From assembly GCA_039989895.1 (NCBI GenBank), contig JBDXGY010000006.1, forward strand, positions 186,001 through 250,000: a stretch of DNA of 64,000 nt. Reading direction: 5' to 3'. The notes under the pieces were generated by a model. The model made no database searches, was not told the DNA's origin, and was given only the letters and a program-made list of their open reading frames with translations. Numbering within the stretch: position 1 is the first letter of the stretch; every line of letters starts with the position of its first letter. The position numbers and the translations under genes were made by a program. Source of the stretch: Hyphomicrobiales bacterium. GTDB lineage: Bacteria; Pseudomonadota; Alphaproteobacteria; Rhizobiales; JACESI01. Positions 51,999-61,351 of this stretch are shown in pieces.

Positions 51999-53534
51999 AT
52001 GTCACTTTCTAATAAATCCATTTTTAAAAATCGTATGCGTTCTCTACTACTCGGCACGTTAAGCCTTGGTATTGTCGGATTAGTCGGCAGCCAAACACTA
52101 CCTATCGGCCCAACGGCTGCATTTGCGGAGCCTGTGAGAGTTGAAGGCCAGCAGGTTGTGGGATTCGCTGATGTCGTTGAAAAAGTAACACCAGCGGTTG
52201 TTAGTGTCCGCGTGAAATCAACAGTTGAAACCGCAGGTTTGAACGGCTCAGGTGTCAATCCATTTGAAGCGATTCCAGGTTTTCGTGATTTGCCGAAAGA
52301 TCACCCATTCAATCGATTTTTCCGTGAGTTTGGTGAACGCCGCAGTGCGCCATCTGAAAAACCGGACAACAAGAAAAAGCGTAAATTTGCAACGGGCCAA
52401 GGTTCAGGATTTTTCATCTCTGAGGATGGCTTTGTGGTAACCAACAGCCATGTGGTTGATGGCGGAACAGAATTTACTGTCGTGACCAACGAGGGCACGG
52501 AGCTTGACGCTGAGCTTATCGGTCAAGACGCACGAACAGATCTTGCTGTGTTGAAGGTGAAGAAAAGCGACAAATATACCTATGTGAAGTTTTCCGATGC
52601 AGATAGCCGTGTTGGAGAATGGGTTGTTGCGATTGGTAATCCCTTTGGCCTTGGTGGCACGGTAACCGCTGGCATCGTGTCGGCGCGTGGGCGTGACATT
52701 GGCGCAGGCCCATATGATGATTTTCTTCAAATTGATGCAGCCGTAAATAAAGGTAATTCTGGCGGCCCTGCGTTCAATCTTAATGGCGAAGTGATAGGCA
52801 TCAATACGGCGATTTTCTCACCATCTGGCGGTAACGTTGGTATCGCTTTTGCTATACCCGCTGCAACGGCCCAAACGGTTATCGCTGATTTGCGTGACAA
52901 CGGCAAAGTGGTTCGCGGCTATCTAGGTGTGCAAATTCAAGACATCACACGCGATATTGCAGACAGCATAGGTCTTGCTGATACAGAAGGTGCTTTGGTC
53001 GCATCGACACAGGACGACACACCAGCAGGCAAAGCTGGTGTTAAATCCGGTGATGCAATTGTTGCTGTGAATGGCGACAAAATTGAAAGCCCGAAAGATT
53101 TGTCCCGCCGTATTGCTGGCCTTCGTCCAGAAACTGATGTTGATTTGACCGTTTTTCGTCTTGGAAAAACCAAAAACATCACTGTGAAACTGGGCACCTT
53201 GCCTGAGCGCAGTCAAACAGCCAGCCTTGATGACACCCCAGCAAAACCAGATGAACCAATCATGATGGAAGACTTTGGTCTGGGTCTGAAAGCTGCCGAA
53301 GATGGTAAGGGTGTTGTTGTCACAGAAATCACGCCAGATAGCCCTCTTTCAGAAAAAGGCCTGCGTAATGGTGATACTATCACCGAGATAGACAGCAAGT
53401 CGATTTCCGCACCAGATGACGCGAAAAAGGCGATTGATGCTGCACAAAAAGACGGTAAGAAAGCGGTGTTATTGCGTGTTGAAGGCAATGGCGGCACGCG
53501 ATTTGTTGCGATGCCTCTTAGCAAAAAGGGCTAA
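51999..53534 (+). CDS. degP: Do family periplasmic serine protease DegP/HtrA
   Basis: From the ATG of 51999, with GGAG nine bases before it, the product has 511 residues. Signal peptide (SLLLGTLSLGIVGLVGSQ), catalytic triad His151 in TNSHVVDGG, Asp181 in RTDLAVLKV and Ser254 in GNSGGPAFN, then two PDZ domains (residues about 310-400 and 430-510). It degrades or refolds misfolded periplasmic proteins. The longer frame from 51909 is not needed. The gene lies just before a second two-component pair, as in Sinorhizobium. Confidence 0.93.
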   Translation: MSLSNKSIFKNRMRSLLLGTLSLGIVGLVGSQTLPIGPTAAFAEPVRVEGQQVVGFADVVEKVTPAVVSVRVKSTVETAGLNGSGVNPFEAIPGFRDLPKDHPFNRFFREFGERRSAPSEKPDNKKKRKFATGQGSGFFISEDGFVVTNSHVVDGGTEFTVVTNEGTELDAELIGQDARTDLAVLKVKKSDKYTYVKFSDADSRVGEWVVAIGNPFGLGGTVTAGIVSARGRDIGAGPYDDFLQIDAAVNKGNSGGPAFNLNGEVIGINTAIFSPSGGNVGIAFAIPAATAQTVIADLRDNGKVVRGYLGVQIQDITRDIADSIGLADTEGALVASTQDDTPAGKAGVKSGDAIVAVNGDKIESPKDLSRRIAGLRPETDVDLTVFRLGKTKNITVKLGTLPERSQTASLDDTPAKPDEPIMMEDFGLGLKAAEDGKGVVVTEITPDSPLSEKGLRNGDTITEIDSKSISAPDDAKKAIDAAQKDGKKAVLLRVEGNGGTRFVAMPLSKKG

Positions 53535-53543
53535 GTAAAATCA

Positions 53544-53577
53544 GATCAGTCGCTGGTATTTTCTCCCGCGACTGATC
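53544..53577. terminator. Inverted repeat after degP
   Basis: GATCAGTCGC and GCGACTGATC form a perfect ten-pair stem around a 14-base loop, 10 bases after the degP stop. No T-run follows, so it may be a factor-dependent terminator, mRNA end stabiliser or operator. Confidence 0.45.
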
Positions 53578-53661
53578 GCTACATGCTTGCGAACAGCGTC
53601 ACACTATGTCAGCTCTATGGTTTAACCTTCTAAGAGGTTCGACCTATTCAATGAGATTTCC

Positions 53662-54360
53662 ATGCGTATCCTTTTGATTGAAGATGACACCGAGGCGGCA
53701 AGTTACCTGACCAAAGCGCTTAAGGAAGCCGGTCATGTGGCAGAGCATGCTGCTGATGGGGAAGAAGGGTATTTTCTCGCAGCCAATGGTGATTATGATG
53801 TTTTCATCATAGATCGCATGTTGCCTAAACGGGATGGCTTGTCGATTATCTCAAGTTTGAGGGCAGAAAAAAACGAGACACCGGTTCTTATTTTATCCGC
53901 CCTTGGTGAGGTTGATGACAGAGTGGAAGGCTTACGCTCTGGTGGGGATGACTATCTGACCAAACCCTATGCTTTTTCAGAACTACTCGCCCGCATTGAA
54001 GTTTTAGTGAAAAGGCGCGGCACCAATTCACAAGATAATACGGCCTTAAAAGTAGCAGATCTTGAGCTCAATCGTTTGTCTCATGCGGTAAGTCGGGCAG
54101 GCACTGCAATTAATCTCCAACCACGTGAATATCGCTTGCTCGAATATTTGATGAAAAACGCAGGCCATGTTGTCACGAGAACGATGCTTTTGGAGAATGT
54201 GTGGGATTATCATTTCGATCCTCAGACAAATGTCATCGACGTTCATATCTCCCGTCTTCGTTCTAAAATAGACAAAGGATTTAAAGAGCCTTTGTTACAT
54301 ACCATGCGTGGGGCGGGCTATGTTTTGCGCGCTAAGGAGTCCGGTGGGGAAGTGCGGTGA
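53662..54360 (+). CDS. OmpR-family response regulator
   Basis: A 232-residue regulator. Receiver domain with Asp51 in FIIDRMLPKRDG and a Lys in DDYLTKPYAF, followed by a winged helix that ends RGAGYVLRAKE. It overlaps the kinase gene by four bases (GTGA), so the pair is translated together. In Sinorhizobium, similar genes stand between degP and glnE; the signal is unknown. Confidence 0.88.
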   Translation: MRILLIEDDTEAASYLTKALKEAGHVAEHAADGEEGYFLAANGDYDVFIIDRMLPKRDGLSIISSLRAEKNETPVLILSALGEVDDRVEGLRSGGDDYLTKPYAFSELLARIEVLVKRRGTNSQDNTALKVADLELNRLSHAVSRAGTAINLQPREYRLLEYLMKNAGHVVTRTMLLENVWDYHFDPQTNVIDVHISRLRSKIDKGFKEPLLHTMRGAGYVLRAKESGGEVR

Positions 54361-55781
54361 AATTAGGCTTTCCTGCATTTTTCAGAACCACAGCGTTTAA
54401 ATTGACAGCCATTTATATGACTGTTTTCATCGTTTTTTCGATAGTCGTCACGGGCTATATTTTTTATACAGCCAATGAACGTCTTCGCATTCAACTTGAC
54501 GATACCATTGAGAGCGAAATATCCGGTTTGCGCAGTCATTATCAGCAGCGCGGCATTCGCGGGTTGTTGGATCGTGTGCAAAGCAGAAGCACACAGCCGG
54601 GGGCTCCAGCCCTTCTGGTTATTAATTTTCAAGGGCGCGGCTTAACAGGCAATATTCCCAATTTGCCGCCTGACTTTCTGAGGCTAGATAGAAATCAGAT
54701 CCATCCACTTCCCTATGACAGAACAGATCCCGATGGGCAGGTTGAAAGCACGCTGGCTATGGTTCGTATATTTGATCTTGAGGGTGGGTTTTATTTGGTT
54801 ATCGGGCGCGATGTTGGGGAGCGCGAAGAATTTAAGCAGATCATATCGGGCTTTGTTTTTATCGCGATTATCGCCCTTATGTTGCTTGGATTTTTGAGTT
54901 GGTATCTGGTCGGGCGTCATGTGCTTCGCCGCATTCATAATATGTCTGAGACAAGCCAGAAAATTGTGGCCGGCAAATTGTCTGAGCGTTTGACGATTGA
55001 TGGTTCTGGTGATGAATTTGATCGTCTGGCCTCTAACGTCAATAATATGCTCAACCGCATTGAAGGCTTGATGACGGGTCTTAAAGGCGTCTCAGATAAT
55101 ATAGCCCACGATCTTAAAACCCCTTTAAGCCGTATGCGCAACCGCATGGAAAATGCTCTTTCTGGAAGTGCCAGCAAGGCAGAGTTGCGCGAGGCTCTTG
55201 AGGGAACCATTGTTGAATCTGACAATTTGATAAGAACATTTGACGCTCTCTTACGCATCGCAAGGGTGGAGGCGGGGACCTCGCTTGGGGTTGATGAAAA
55301 AGTAGACCTCAAAGCGGTGATAGAAGATGTCTGCGAGCTTTATGATCCCGTTGCTGAAGAGGTTGGTGTAACGCTGGAAACTGACCTGAGTAGCGCGCAC
55401 ATTGAAATATCCGCAAGCCGCGAGTTGGTCAGTCAGGCGGTTGCCAATTTGGTGGATAATGCCGTCAAATATGCAAGCAATAACAATGCTGAGCCTGCTC
55501 GTGTGTTAGTTAAGCTGGAAAAAACCAGCGGTAATGCTGTCATCAGTGTAAAAGACAAAGGTCCGGGCATTCCCGTTGAAGATTATGAGCATGTGACAAA
55601 GCGCTTCACTCGATTGGAGCGAAGTCGTACGAAACCTGGTAGTGGTCTTGGGCTCAGCCTTGTTTCAGCAGTCGTTAAATTGCATGGTGGCAGCCTGACA
55701 TTCGGTGACAATGCCCCTGGACTTATTGTAGACATGACTTTGCCGGTGAAAAACAAACCAATGGAAAGCAAAACTGAATGA
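54357..55781 (+). CDS. Sensor histidine kinase partner of the 53662 regulator
   Basis: A 474-residue kinase with two membrane helices (residues about 10-35 and 165-185), a periplasmic region, HAMP domain and HisKA site His251 in SDNIAHDLKTPLSRMRN. The HATPase motifs NLVDNAVKYAS and KPGSGLGLSLVSAV are present. It starts with GTG inside the stop of the regulator gene and ends in the ATG of glnE (ATGA overlap). Confidence 0.88.
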   Translation: MKLGFPAFFRTTAFKLTAIYMTVFIVFSIVVTGYIFYTANERLRIQLDDTIESEISGLRSHYQQRGIRGLLDRVQSRSTQPGAPALLVINFQGRGLTGNIPNLPPDFLRLDRNQIHPLPYDRTDPDGQVESTLAMVRIFDLEGGFYLVIGRDVGEREEFKQIISGFVFIAIIALMLLGFLSWYLVGRHVLRRIHNMSETSQKIVAGKLSERLTIDGSGDEFDRLASNVNNMLNRIEGLMTGLKGVSDNIAHDLKTPLSRMRNRMENALSGSASKAELREALEGTIVESDNLIRTFDALLRIARVEAGTSLGVDEKVDLKAVIEDVCELYDPVAEEVGVTLETDLSSAHIEISASRELVSQAVANLVDNAVKYASNNNAEPARVLVKLEKTSGNAVISVKDKGPGIPVEDYEHVTKRFTRLERSRTKPGSGLGLSLVSAVVKLHGGSLTFGDNAPGLIVDMTLPVKNKPMESKTE

Positions 55782-58702
55782 CGTCACAAAGTGGCCAGTT
55801 TGGAGAAACCTTACAAAGGCTCCCCGCCGGAGATGACGTCTATGAAAAAGCATTGCTTCAAGAGTTTTTAGAAAAAACCGCCAACTTTAATCCGGACGAA
55901 AAATTACGAGATTTTATAAAATCCGTCATGAGCAATGCGCCCTATTTGCGCGATGGGTTATTGCTTGAAGCTGAATTTATTCAGAACTCTTTTGCCACAC
56001 CAATTAATGACAATATTGCCAGCTTGGTTGAACAGGCTGCGTGTGTTTGGCAAGCAGGAGCTATCGAAGGCGACGTGATGCGTGCCCTTCGCGATTTGAA
56101 AAGAAAAATCGCACTGCTCCTAGCGCTTGCTGATCTTGGTCAGATCTACACATGCGAGCAAGTGACAAAAGCGCTTGCTGATTTTGCTGATGCAGCTCTT
56201 TTATCTGCTGTGAGATTTTCTCTCATTGAAGAGGAAAAACGAGGTAAAATTGAGCTGAAAAAAACGGATAAACCAGAGTATGAGTCCGGCCTTATTGTTC
56301 TTGCAATGGGGAAACATGGTGCGCAAGAATTGAATTATTCAAGCGATATTGACCTGATTATCTTTTATGAGCCTGAACGCATTCAATGTGCCGATCATTA
56401 TGAAATGCAGCCTGCGATGGTACGGGTTGTCAAACGTATCGTGAAAGTCATGAATGAGCGCACTGAGCATGGTTATGTTTTTCGAACAGACCTACGCTTA
56501 CGACCAGATCCGGGCGCGACTGCTGTGGCGATCTCTACTGAGGCAGCTCTCACTTATTATGAAAGTCTGGGTCAAAACTGGGAGCGCGCCGCTTTTATCA
56601 AGGCGCGGCCTGTGGCATGTGATATTGAAGCGGCGGATGCTTTTTTGTTAGAGCTTTCTCCCTTTATTTGGCGCAAATATATGGACTTTGCGACCGTCAC
56701 CGATGTCCACGCTATGAAGCGCCAGATGCATCAGCATAAAGGTCACAGCGTTATTGCCATTAAAGGGCATAATGTGAAACTTGGTCGTGGCGGAATTCGC
56801 GAGATCGAGTTTTTCGTCCAAACACAACAGCTCATAGCGGGAGGGCGAAATCCCTCGCTTCGAGTGCGTGGAACAATTTCCATGTTATCCTTGTTGGCTG
56901 AAGCTGGTTGGATTGATGCCGCGACTGCTGAAGAACTAACGCGACACTATACTTTCCTTCGCAACGTAGAACACCGCATCCAAATGCGAAATGACGAGCA
57001 AACACATTTACTCCCTTCAGATGATGAGGGCTTTGAGGCGGTCTCCCGTTTGATGAGTTATGACTGCCAAGCTGATTTCGAACAAGATTTGCTGATCTGC
57101 TTTCAAAGCGTCTCGAATTATTATGGAGAATTGTTTGAACAGGAGACAGAGGCGGATGAGAGCGGGTTTTTGTTTGCACTTGGCGAAGATGATCCTGACA
57201 TGCTGGAAACGCTCAGCGGCATGGGCTATGAAAAAGTCAAACAGGTTTCCACTATTGTCCGTGGTTGGCATCAAGGCCATTATCGCGCCCTTCGTAATAA
57301 GCGCGCGTTAGAGACGCTCACTCAGATAGCACATAAGCTTCTGACTGCTCTTTCAAAAACGACACAGCCGGACCGTGCGCTTTTTGCTTTTGATGATTTT
57401 CTTAAAAGCTTGCCAGCGGGGGTTCAACTTTTTAGTCTCTTGAAAGAAAACGAGCATCTTCTTGATTTAACAGCTCAATTAATGGGATCAGCACCAAGAC
57501 TTTCCGCAACGATAGCCCGTCACCCTCATGTCTTTGATGCCCTTTTAGAGCCAGCTTTTTTTGGGGCAGTTTTAACCCGTGAGCAAATGAAGGACCAGCT
57601 TCAAATTACGCTTAGTGAAGCCGTCGATTATCAAGATACGCTGGACCGTGTACGCGTTTTTACACAAGAACAGCAATTTTTGATCGGCACACGGCTACTA
57701 TCAAACACCGTATCCATTGAGGAAAGCGCAGCCATCTACACAACCCTTGCCGAGGTTGTGCTGGAAGCTTTGTTGGTTGCTGTTCGTCGAGAAATTGTGC
57801 TGACCCATGGCGAAGTGCCGGGGGGGGATGTTGCCGTGTTAGCAATGGGGAAATTAGGTGGGCGGGAGATGTCGCCAACGTCTGATGTTGACGTGATCCT
57901 CATTTATAAAGCCGCTGATGATGCTAAGGAGTCTGATGGTCGGCGACCATTAGCGGTGAGCCAGTATTTTTCTCGTGTGACACAACGTTTCATTGCCGCT
58001 CTTTCTGCGCCAACAGGCGAGGGTATTGCCTATCCTGTTGATATGCGCCTGCGCCCATCTGGCAAGGCGGGCCCTCTAGCGACGAGCATCGAAGCATTTG
58101 AAAAATATCAACGTGACAATGCTTGGACATGGGAACATATGGCGTTGACCCGCGCTCGCGCGATTGGCGGTAGTAAAGAATTGAATGAGCAGATCAATGG
58201 CATCGTACACGATGTTCTCATTCAGCAAAGGGATGACGCCAAATTGCGTGCAGACGTTGTTGAGATGAATGATCGCTTACATAAGGCAAAAGAGGCCAAA
58301 TCGATTTGGGATATCAAAAACGTGCGCGGTGGCATGGTCGATGTTGAGTTTCTGGCGCAGTTTTATCAATTATCCCATGCGGCGAAACATGAAAATCTTT
58401 TAAAGAAAAATACCGGAAAAGCCCTGGAAACTGCTTTGAAGGAAGGTATTCTGAGGTCGAGTGACGAAGATATCTTACTTCATGCTTACAGGCTTTACAG
58501 TGGGGTCATCCAGTTGATGCGATTGTGCTCAGAAGAAACATTTAATCTGGAGACGGCACCAGCTGGTTTTGTCGCGAGATTATGTGATTATGCCGATGTT
58601 CCTGATGTGACGCGACTCGCATTGGAACTCAGCGATACGCAAGCCGCGGTTTTACGTATCTTTGATAAGACGCTAAAAAGTGATTTATGCACTAAAGGCT
58701 GA
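55778..58702 (+). CDS. glnE: Bifunctional glutamine synthetase adenylyltransferase/adenylyl-removing enzyme
   Basis: A 974-residue protein with two nucleotidyltransferase domains: LNYSSDIDLIIFYEPE near residue 185 and MSPTSDVDVILIYKA near residue 700, each supplying the acidic DxD pair. A helical linker and GlnD-UR-like regions connect them. It adds and removes AMP from glutamine synthetase in response to nitrogen state. It overlaps the upstream kinase gene by four bases, an uncommon coupling of nitrogen control to a two-component operon. Confidence 0.93.
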   Translation: MTSQSGQFGETLQRLPAGDDVYEKALLQEFLEKTANFNPDEKLRDFIKSVMSNAPYLRDGLLLEAEFIQNSFATPINDNIASLVEQAACVWQAGAIEGDVMRALRDLKRKIALLLALADLGQIYTCEQVTKALADFADAALLSAVRFSLIEEEKRGKIELKKTDKPEYESGLIVLAMGKHGAQELNYSSDIDLIIFYEPERIQCADHYEMQPAMVRVVKRIVKVMNERTEHGYVFRTDLRLRPDPGATAVAISTEAALTYYESLGQNWERAAFIKARPVACDIEAADAFLLELSPFIWRKYMDFATVTDVHAMKRQMHQHKGHSVIAIKGHNVKLGRGGIREIEFFVQTQQLIAGGRNPSLRVRGTISMLSLLAEAGWIDAATAEELTRHYTFLRNVEHRIQMRNDEQTHLLPSDDEGFEAVSRLMSYDCQADFEQDLLICFQSVSNYYGELFEQETEADESGFLFALGEDDPDMLETLSGMGYEKVKQVSTIVRGWHQGHYRALRNKRALETLTQIAHKLLTALSKTTQPDRALFAFDDFLKSLPAGVQLFSLLKENEHLLDLTAQLMGSAPRLSATIARHPHVFDALLEPAFFGAVLTREQMKDQLQITLSEAVDYQDTLDRVRVFTQEQQFLIGTRLLSNTVSIEESAAIYTTLAEVVLEALLVAVRREIVLTHGEVPGGDVAVLAMGKLGGREMSPTSDVDVILIYKAADDAKESDGRRPLAVSQYFSRVTQRFIAALSAPTGEGIAYPVDMRLRPSGKAGPLATSIEAFEKYQRDNAWTWEHMALTRARAIGGSKELNEQINGIVHDVLIQQRDDAKLRADVVEMNDRLHKAKEAKSIWDIKNVRGGMVDVEFLAQFYQLSHAAKHENLLKKNTGKALETALKEGILRSSDEDILLHAYRLYSGVIQLMRLCSEETFNLETAPAGFVARLCDYADVPDVTRLALELSDTQAAVLRIFDKTLKSDLCTKG

Positions 58703-58704
58703 CC

Positions 58705-60303
58705 CTAGGCAGCCTCTCGACCGGTCTCATTTTTCTTCTTAATATAAGCATCCAAAATACCAGCCTGTTCTTTTGAAAGGCGTAGCCCCATCTTGGAGCG
58801 GCGCCACAGAAAGTCTTCGGCCGAGTGGACCCATTCATTAGCAATGCCCCAATCTATTTCATGTGAAGTTAATCCATGTCCAAAGTGTTCACCAAGGTCA
58901 TCCATAGAGCTAATTTCCATAAAGATTTCAGCGCACTGCGTGCCATATTGCCGAATGAGGCGTCGCACTGTAAACGAGTCTAAAAACGGAAGTTGTATTG
59001 CCAGTTCCTTTCGTAATTTTTCAATCCCGTCGACTGCAACGTCTCCACCCGGTAAAGCCGTGCCTGCTGTCCATGGCTCAGTTTTCTGTGTCATTGCCTC
59101 ATCGATTTTTTCAAGGGCACTTTCTGCCAGCTTGCGATAGGTAGTGATCTTTCCGCCAAAGATATTCAGCACGGGCGCGCCCGCTGACGTGTTTAGCCGT
59201 AAAACGTAATCTCGTGTAGCCGCTGTGGCGGAACTTGCTCCATCATTGTAAAGCGGTCTAACGCCTGAGTAGGTCCAAACAACATCATCGCGCGTGATAT
59301 TTTGTTTGAAGTAGTTGTTTACGAAATTGATCATGTAATCGGCTTCGCTATCGCTGCATTCAGGCCTCACAGATACGTCGGTATGCTCAACATCGGTGGT
59401 GCCGATCAACGTATAATCTTCTTCATAGGGGATAGAAAACATGATACGGCCGTCAGTGCCTTGGAAAAAATAACACTTGTCATGATCGTATAAGCGCTTC
59501 GTGACAATATGGCTCCCACGCACAAGGCGCACGCCATCACTGGTGTCCAGATGCGCGACATTTTGGATCACATCCTCCACCCATGGACCGCTCGCATTCA
59601 CAATCATTTTAGATCGGCATGTGGTTGTGATGCCAGCAGTATTTCGCATCGTGATCTCCCACAGTCCGTTTCTTTGTACAGCTGCTGAAACCTTCGTTCT
59701 ATCAAGAATTGTCGCTCCTTTTTTTTCTGCATCTTTAATATTTAAAAGGGTAAGGCGACTGTCTTCAATCCAGCAATCTGAATACTCATAAGCACGTTCA
59801 TACCTGCTTTGTAGAGGCTTGCCCTCAACAGCGGATTTAAGTTTGAGCGATGACGTTCTGGGCAGAATTTTTCTTCCACCCAAATTGTCGTAGAGAAATA
59901 AACCGAATCTAATCAACCAGCGCGGTCGACGTCCTTTCATCCACGGCATGATGAATGAAAGTAGGCGCGATGTGGGCGTGTTGCTCTCAAAACGCATGTC
60001 CGGATAGACGGGTAGAACAAAGCGCATAGGCCAAGAAATATGGGGCATTGCTTTGAGTAGAATTTCACGCTCAATCAGCGCTTCTCGCACGAGTCGAAAC
60101 TCAAAATATTCCAGATAACGCAGTCCACCATGAAAGAGTTTGGTCGAGGATGATGAGGTGGCTGAGGCAAAGTCATTCATCTCTGCTAGAGCCACGCAAT
60201 AGCCACGCCCGGCAGCGTCACGAGCAATTCCTGCGCCATTGACGCCCCCACCAATTACAAACACATCATACGGCTTCGAATTACTCGGTTTCATTGCCGT
60301 CAT
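58705..60303 (-). CDS. glpD: Aerobic glycerol-3-phosphate dehydrogenase
   Basis: A 532-residue flavoprotein with the FAD motif VFVIGGGVNGAGIARDAAGRG near the N-terminus and SSSTKLFHGGLRYLE, typical of GlpD. It oxidises glycerol-3-phosphate to dihydroxyacetone phosphate and passes electrons to the quinone pool at the inner membrane. The C-terminal domain (VHSAEDFLWRRSKMGLRL) matches. The gene follows glpR and overlaps its end by 23 bases; it may start at ATG 60303 or at ATG 60294. Confidence 0.95.
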   Translation of the reverse strand: MTAMKPSNSKPYDVFVIGGGVNGAGIARDAAGRGYCVALAEMNDFASATSSSSTKLFHGGLRYLEYFEFRLVREALIEREILLKAMPHISWPMRFVLPVYPDMRFESNTPTSRLLSFIMPWMKGRRPRWLIRFGLFLYDNLGGRKILPRTSSLKLKSAVEGKPLQSRYERAYEYSDCWIEDSRLTLLNIKDAEKKGATILDRTKVSAAVQRNGLWEITMRNTAGITTTCRSKMIVNASGPWVEDVIQNVAHLDTSDGVRLVRGSHIVTKRLYDHDKCYFFQGTDGRIMFSIPYEEDYTLIGTTDVEHTDVSVRPECSDSEADYMINFVNNYFKQNITRDDVVWTYSGVRPLYNDGASSATAATRDYVLRLNTSAGAPVLNIFGGKITTYRKLAESALEKIDEAMTQKTEPWTAGTALPGGDVAVDGIEKLRKELAIQLPFLDSFTVRRLIRQYGTQCAEIFMEISSMDDLGEHFGHGLTSHEIDWGIANEWVHSAEDFLWRRSKMGLRLSKEQAGILDAYIKKKNETGREAA

Positions 60304-61057
60304 CCGTTACTATAAGTGTGGTTTTTGCATGCTTTGCAGCAGCTTCGAACTCAAGAGGGGGCTGAGTATCTGTGACTATGAAATCCAGTTCATTGACGTT
60401 ACAAATTCGATGGGGTGCAGACACGCTAAACTTTGATCGATCGCAAACCAGAATGCGCGTTCTTGCATTGGCCAATATTGCCCTTGATACGGCCACTTCG
60501 CGCTGATCAAAATCAAGGATTGATCCATCGGTATCGAGTGAAGATGCACCAATTACCGCAAAATCAACCTTGTAGTTGCGGAACGCGTCTATCGCGCCAT
60601 TTCCAATAATAGCACCGTCGGAAGGCCGCACTTCACCTCCTACGATGATTAAGGATTTCAATCGTGCTGTGCGCAGGATATGAACCACATTGATATTGTT
60701 TGTGACGACCGTTAGATCTTTGTGGTATTTGACGGCGTCTGCCACCTGTTCGATGGTTGTGCCAATATTGATGGCGACCGAGCAGCCATCGGGGATGAGT
60801 TCTGCTGCGCGCCTTGCAATTCCATTTTTTGCACTGACTTCCAGCTGTCTTCGTTCTTCGTAATCAACGGTGGATGTGGTGATGAGACGTCGGGCACCTC
60901 CATGTATGCGGGCAGCTAGACCCCGGTCGCATAATTCGCTGAGATCCCGTCGTATGGTCTGTGTGGTGACGTCAAAAGATGAAGCCATAGCATCGACTTG
61001 GACGCTGCCCACCTCTTTGAGTTGTTCCAAAATATGTTCTTGTCGCTCGTTCAGCAT
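60281..61057 (-). CDS. glpR: DeoR-family repressor of glycerol genes
   Basis: A 258-residue regulator. N-terminal helix-turn-helix FDVTTQTIRRDLSELCDRGL near residue 30 and a sugar-phosphate-binding domain with AINIGTTIEQVADAV and VGGEVRPSDGAIIGNGA. GlpR of this type represses glp genes until glycerol-3-phosphate binds. It lies upstream of glpD in the same direction and is divergent from the glycerol transporter operon. Confidence 0.88.
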   Translation of the reverse strand: MLNERQEHILEQLKEVGSVQVDAMASSFDVTTQTIRRDLSELCDRGLAARIHGGARRLITTSTVDYEERRQLEVSAKNGIARRAAELIPDGCSVAINIGTTIEQVADAVKYHKDLTVVTNNINVVHILRTARLKSLIIVGGEVRPSDGAIIGNGAIDAFRNYKVDFAVIGASSLDTDGSILDFDQREVAVSRAILANARTRILVCDRSKFSVSAPHRICNVNELDFIVTDTQPPLEFEAAAKHAKTTLIVTDDGNETE

Positions 61058-61078
61058 CGCACTTCATTTTATTCATTT

Positions 61079-61105
61079 GAACATCTAACGTTATATAAAG
61101 AACAT
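61079..61105. promoter_or_regulatory. Candidate GlpR half-sites
   Basis: GAACAT occurs at 61079-61084 and again at 61100-61105, a 21-base period. Read on the minus strand, the second gives AATGTTCTTT, which matches nine of ten positions of the E. coli GlpR half-site WATKYTCGWW as I remember it; the first matches eight of ten. They lie just upstream of glpR. Confidence 0.4.
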
Positions 61106-61246
61106 TATAAAGCCTGTTTCGTCTAGGCTAAAATCTATATTTTTACTCTCATTGTTAAAAAGATTGACTCAAAATAAATAATAACTCATTGTTTTTAATG
61201 ATTTATTTGATTTATTAAAAAATATTTCTTCTTACTAAGTTAATAG

Positions 61247-61273
61247 TTGACAAGAGTGTGTTTTTCATATGAA
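61247..61273 (+). promoter_or_regulatory. Possible promoter of the glycerol transporter operon
   Basis: TTGACA at 61247-61252 and TATGAA at 61268-61273 with a 15-base spacer; the short spacer makes this a weak call. It would give a leader of about 70 bases that contains the repeats at 61281-61341. Confidence 0.35.
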
Positions 61274-61280
61274 CTTAAAA

Positions 61281-61341
61281 AAATGCCGGTGGAGGCTGGC
61301 ATTTGACGATAACACTTAGGCATTTGACAATAAACACTTAG
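61281..61341 (+). repeat. Leader with tandem repeat and hairpin
   Basis: A near-perfect tandem repeat of about 22 bases (GGCATTTGACGATAACACT, then GGCATTTGACAATAAACAC, each ending with TTAG) starts at 61298 and 61319. Just before it, AAATGCC (61281-61287) can pair with the GGCATTT of either copy, forming alternative hairpins with a GGAGG-bearing loop. It lies directly before the ribosome binding site of the binding protein gene. Confidence 0.6.
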
Positions 61342-61351
61342 GGAGGAAAAC

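Noticed and set aside
61058-61351. Riboswitch in the glycerol transporter leader
   Set aside because: The hairpins are small and match no known riboswitch fold; only a simple repeat and hairpin can be supported.
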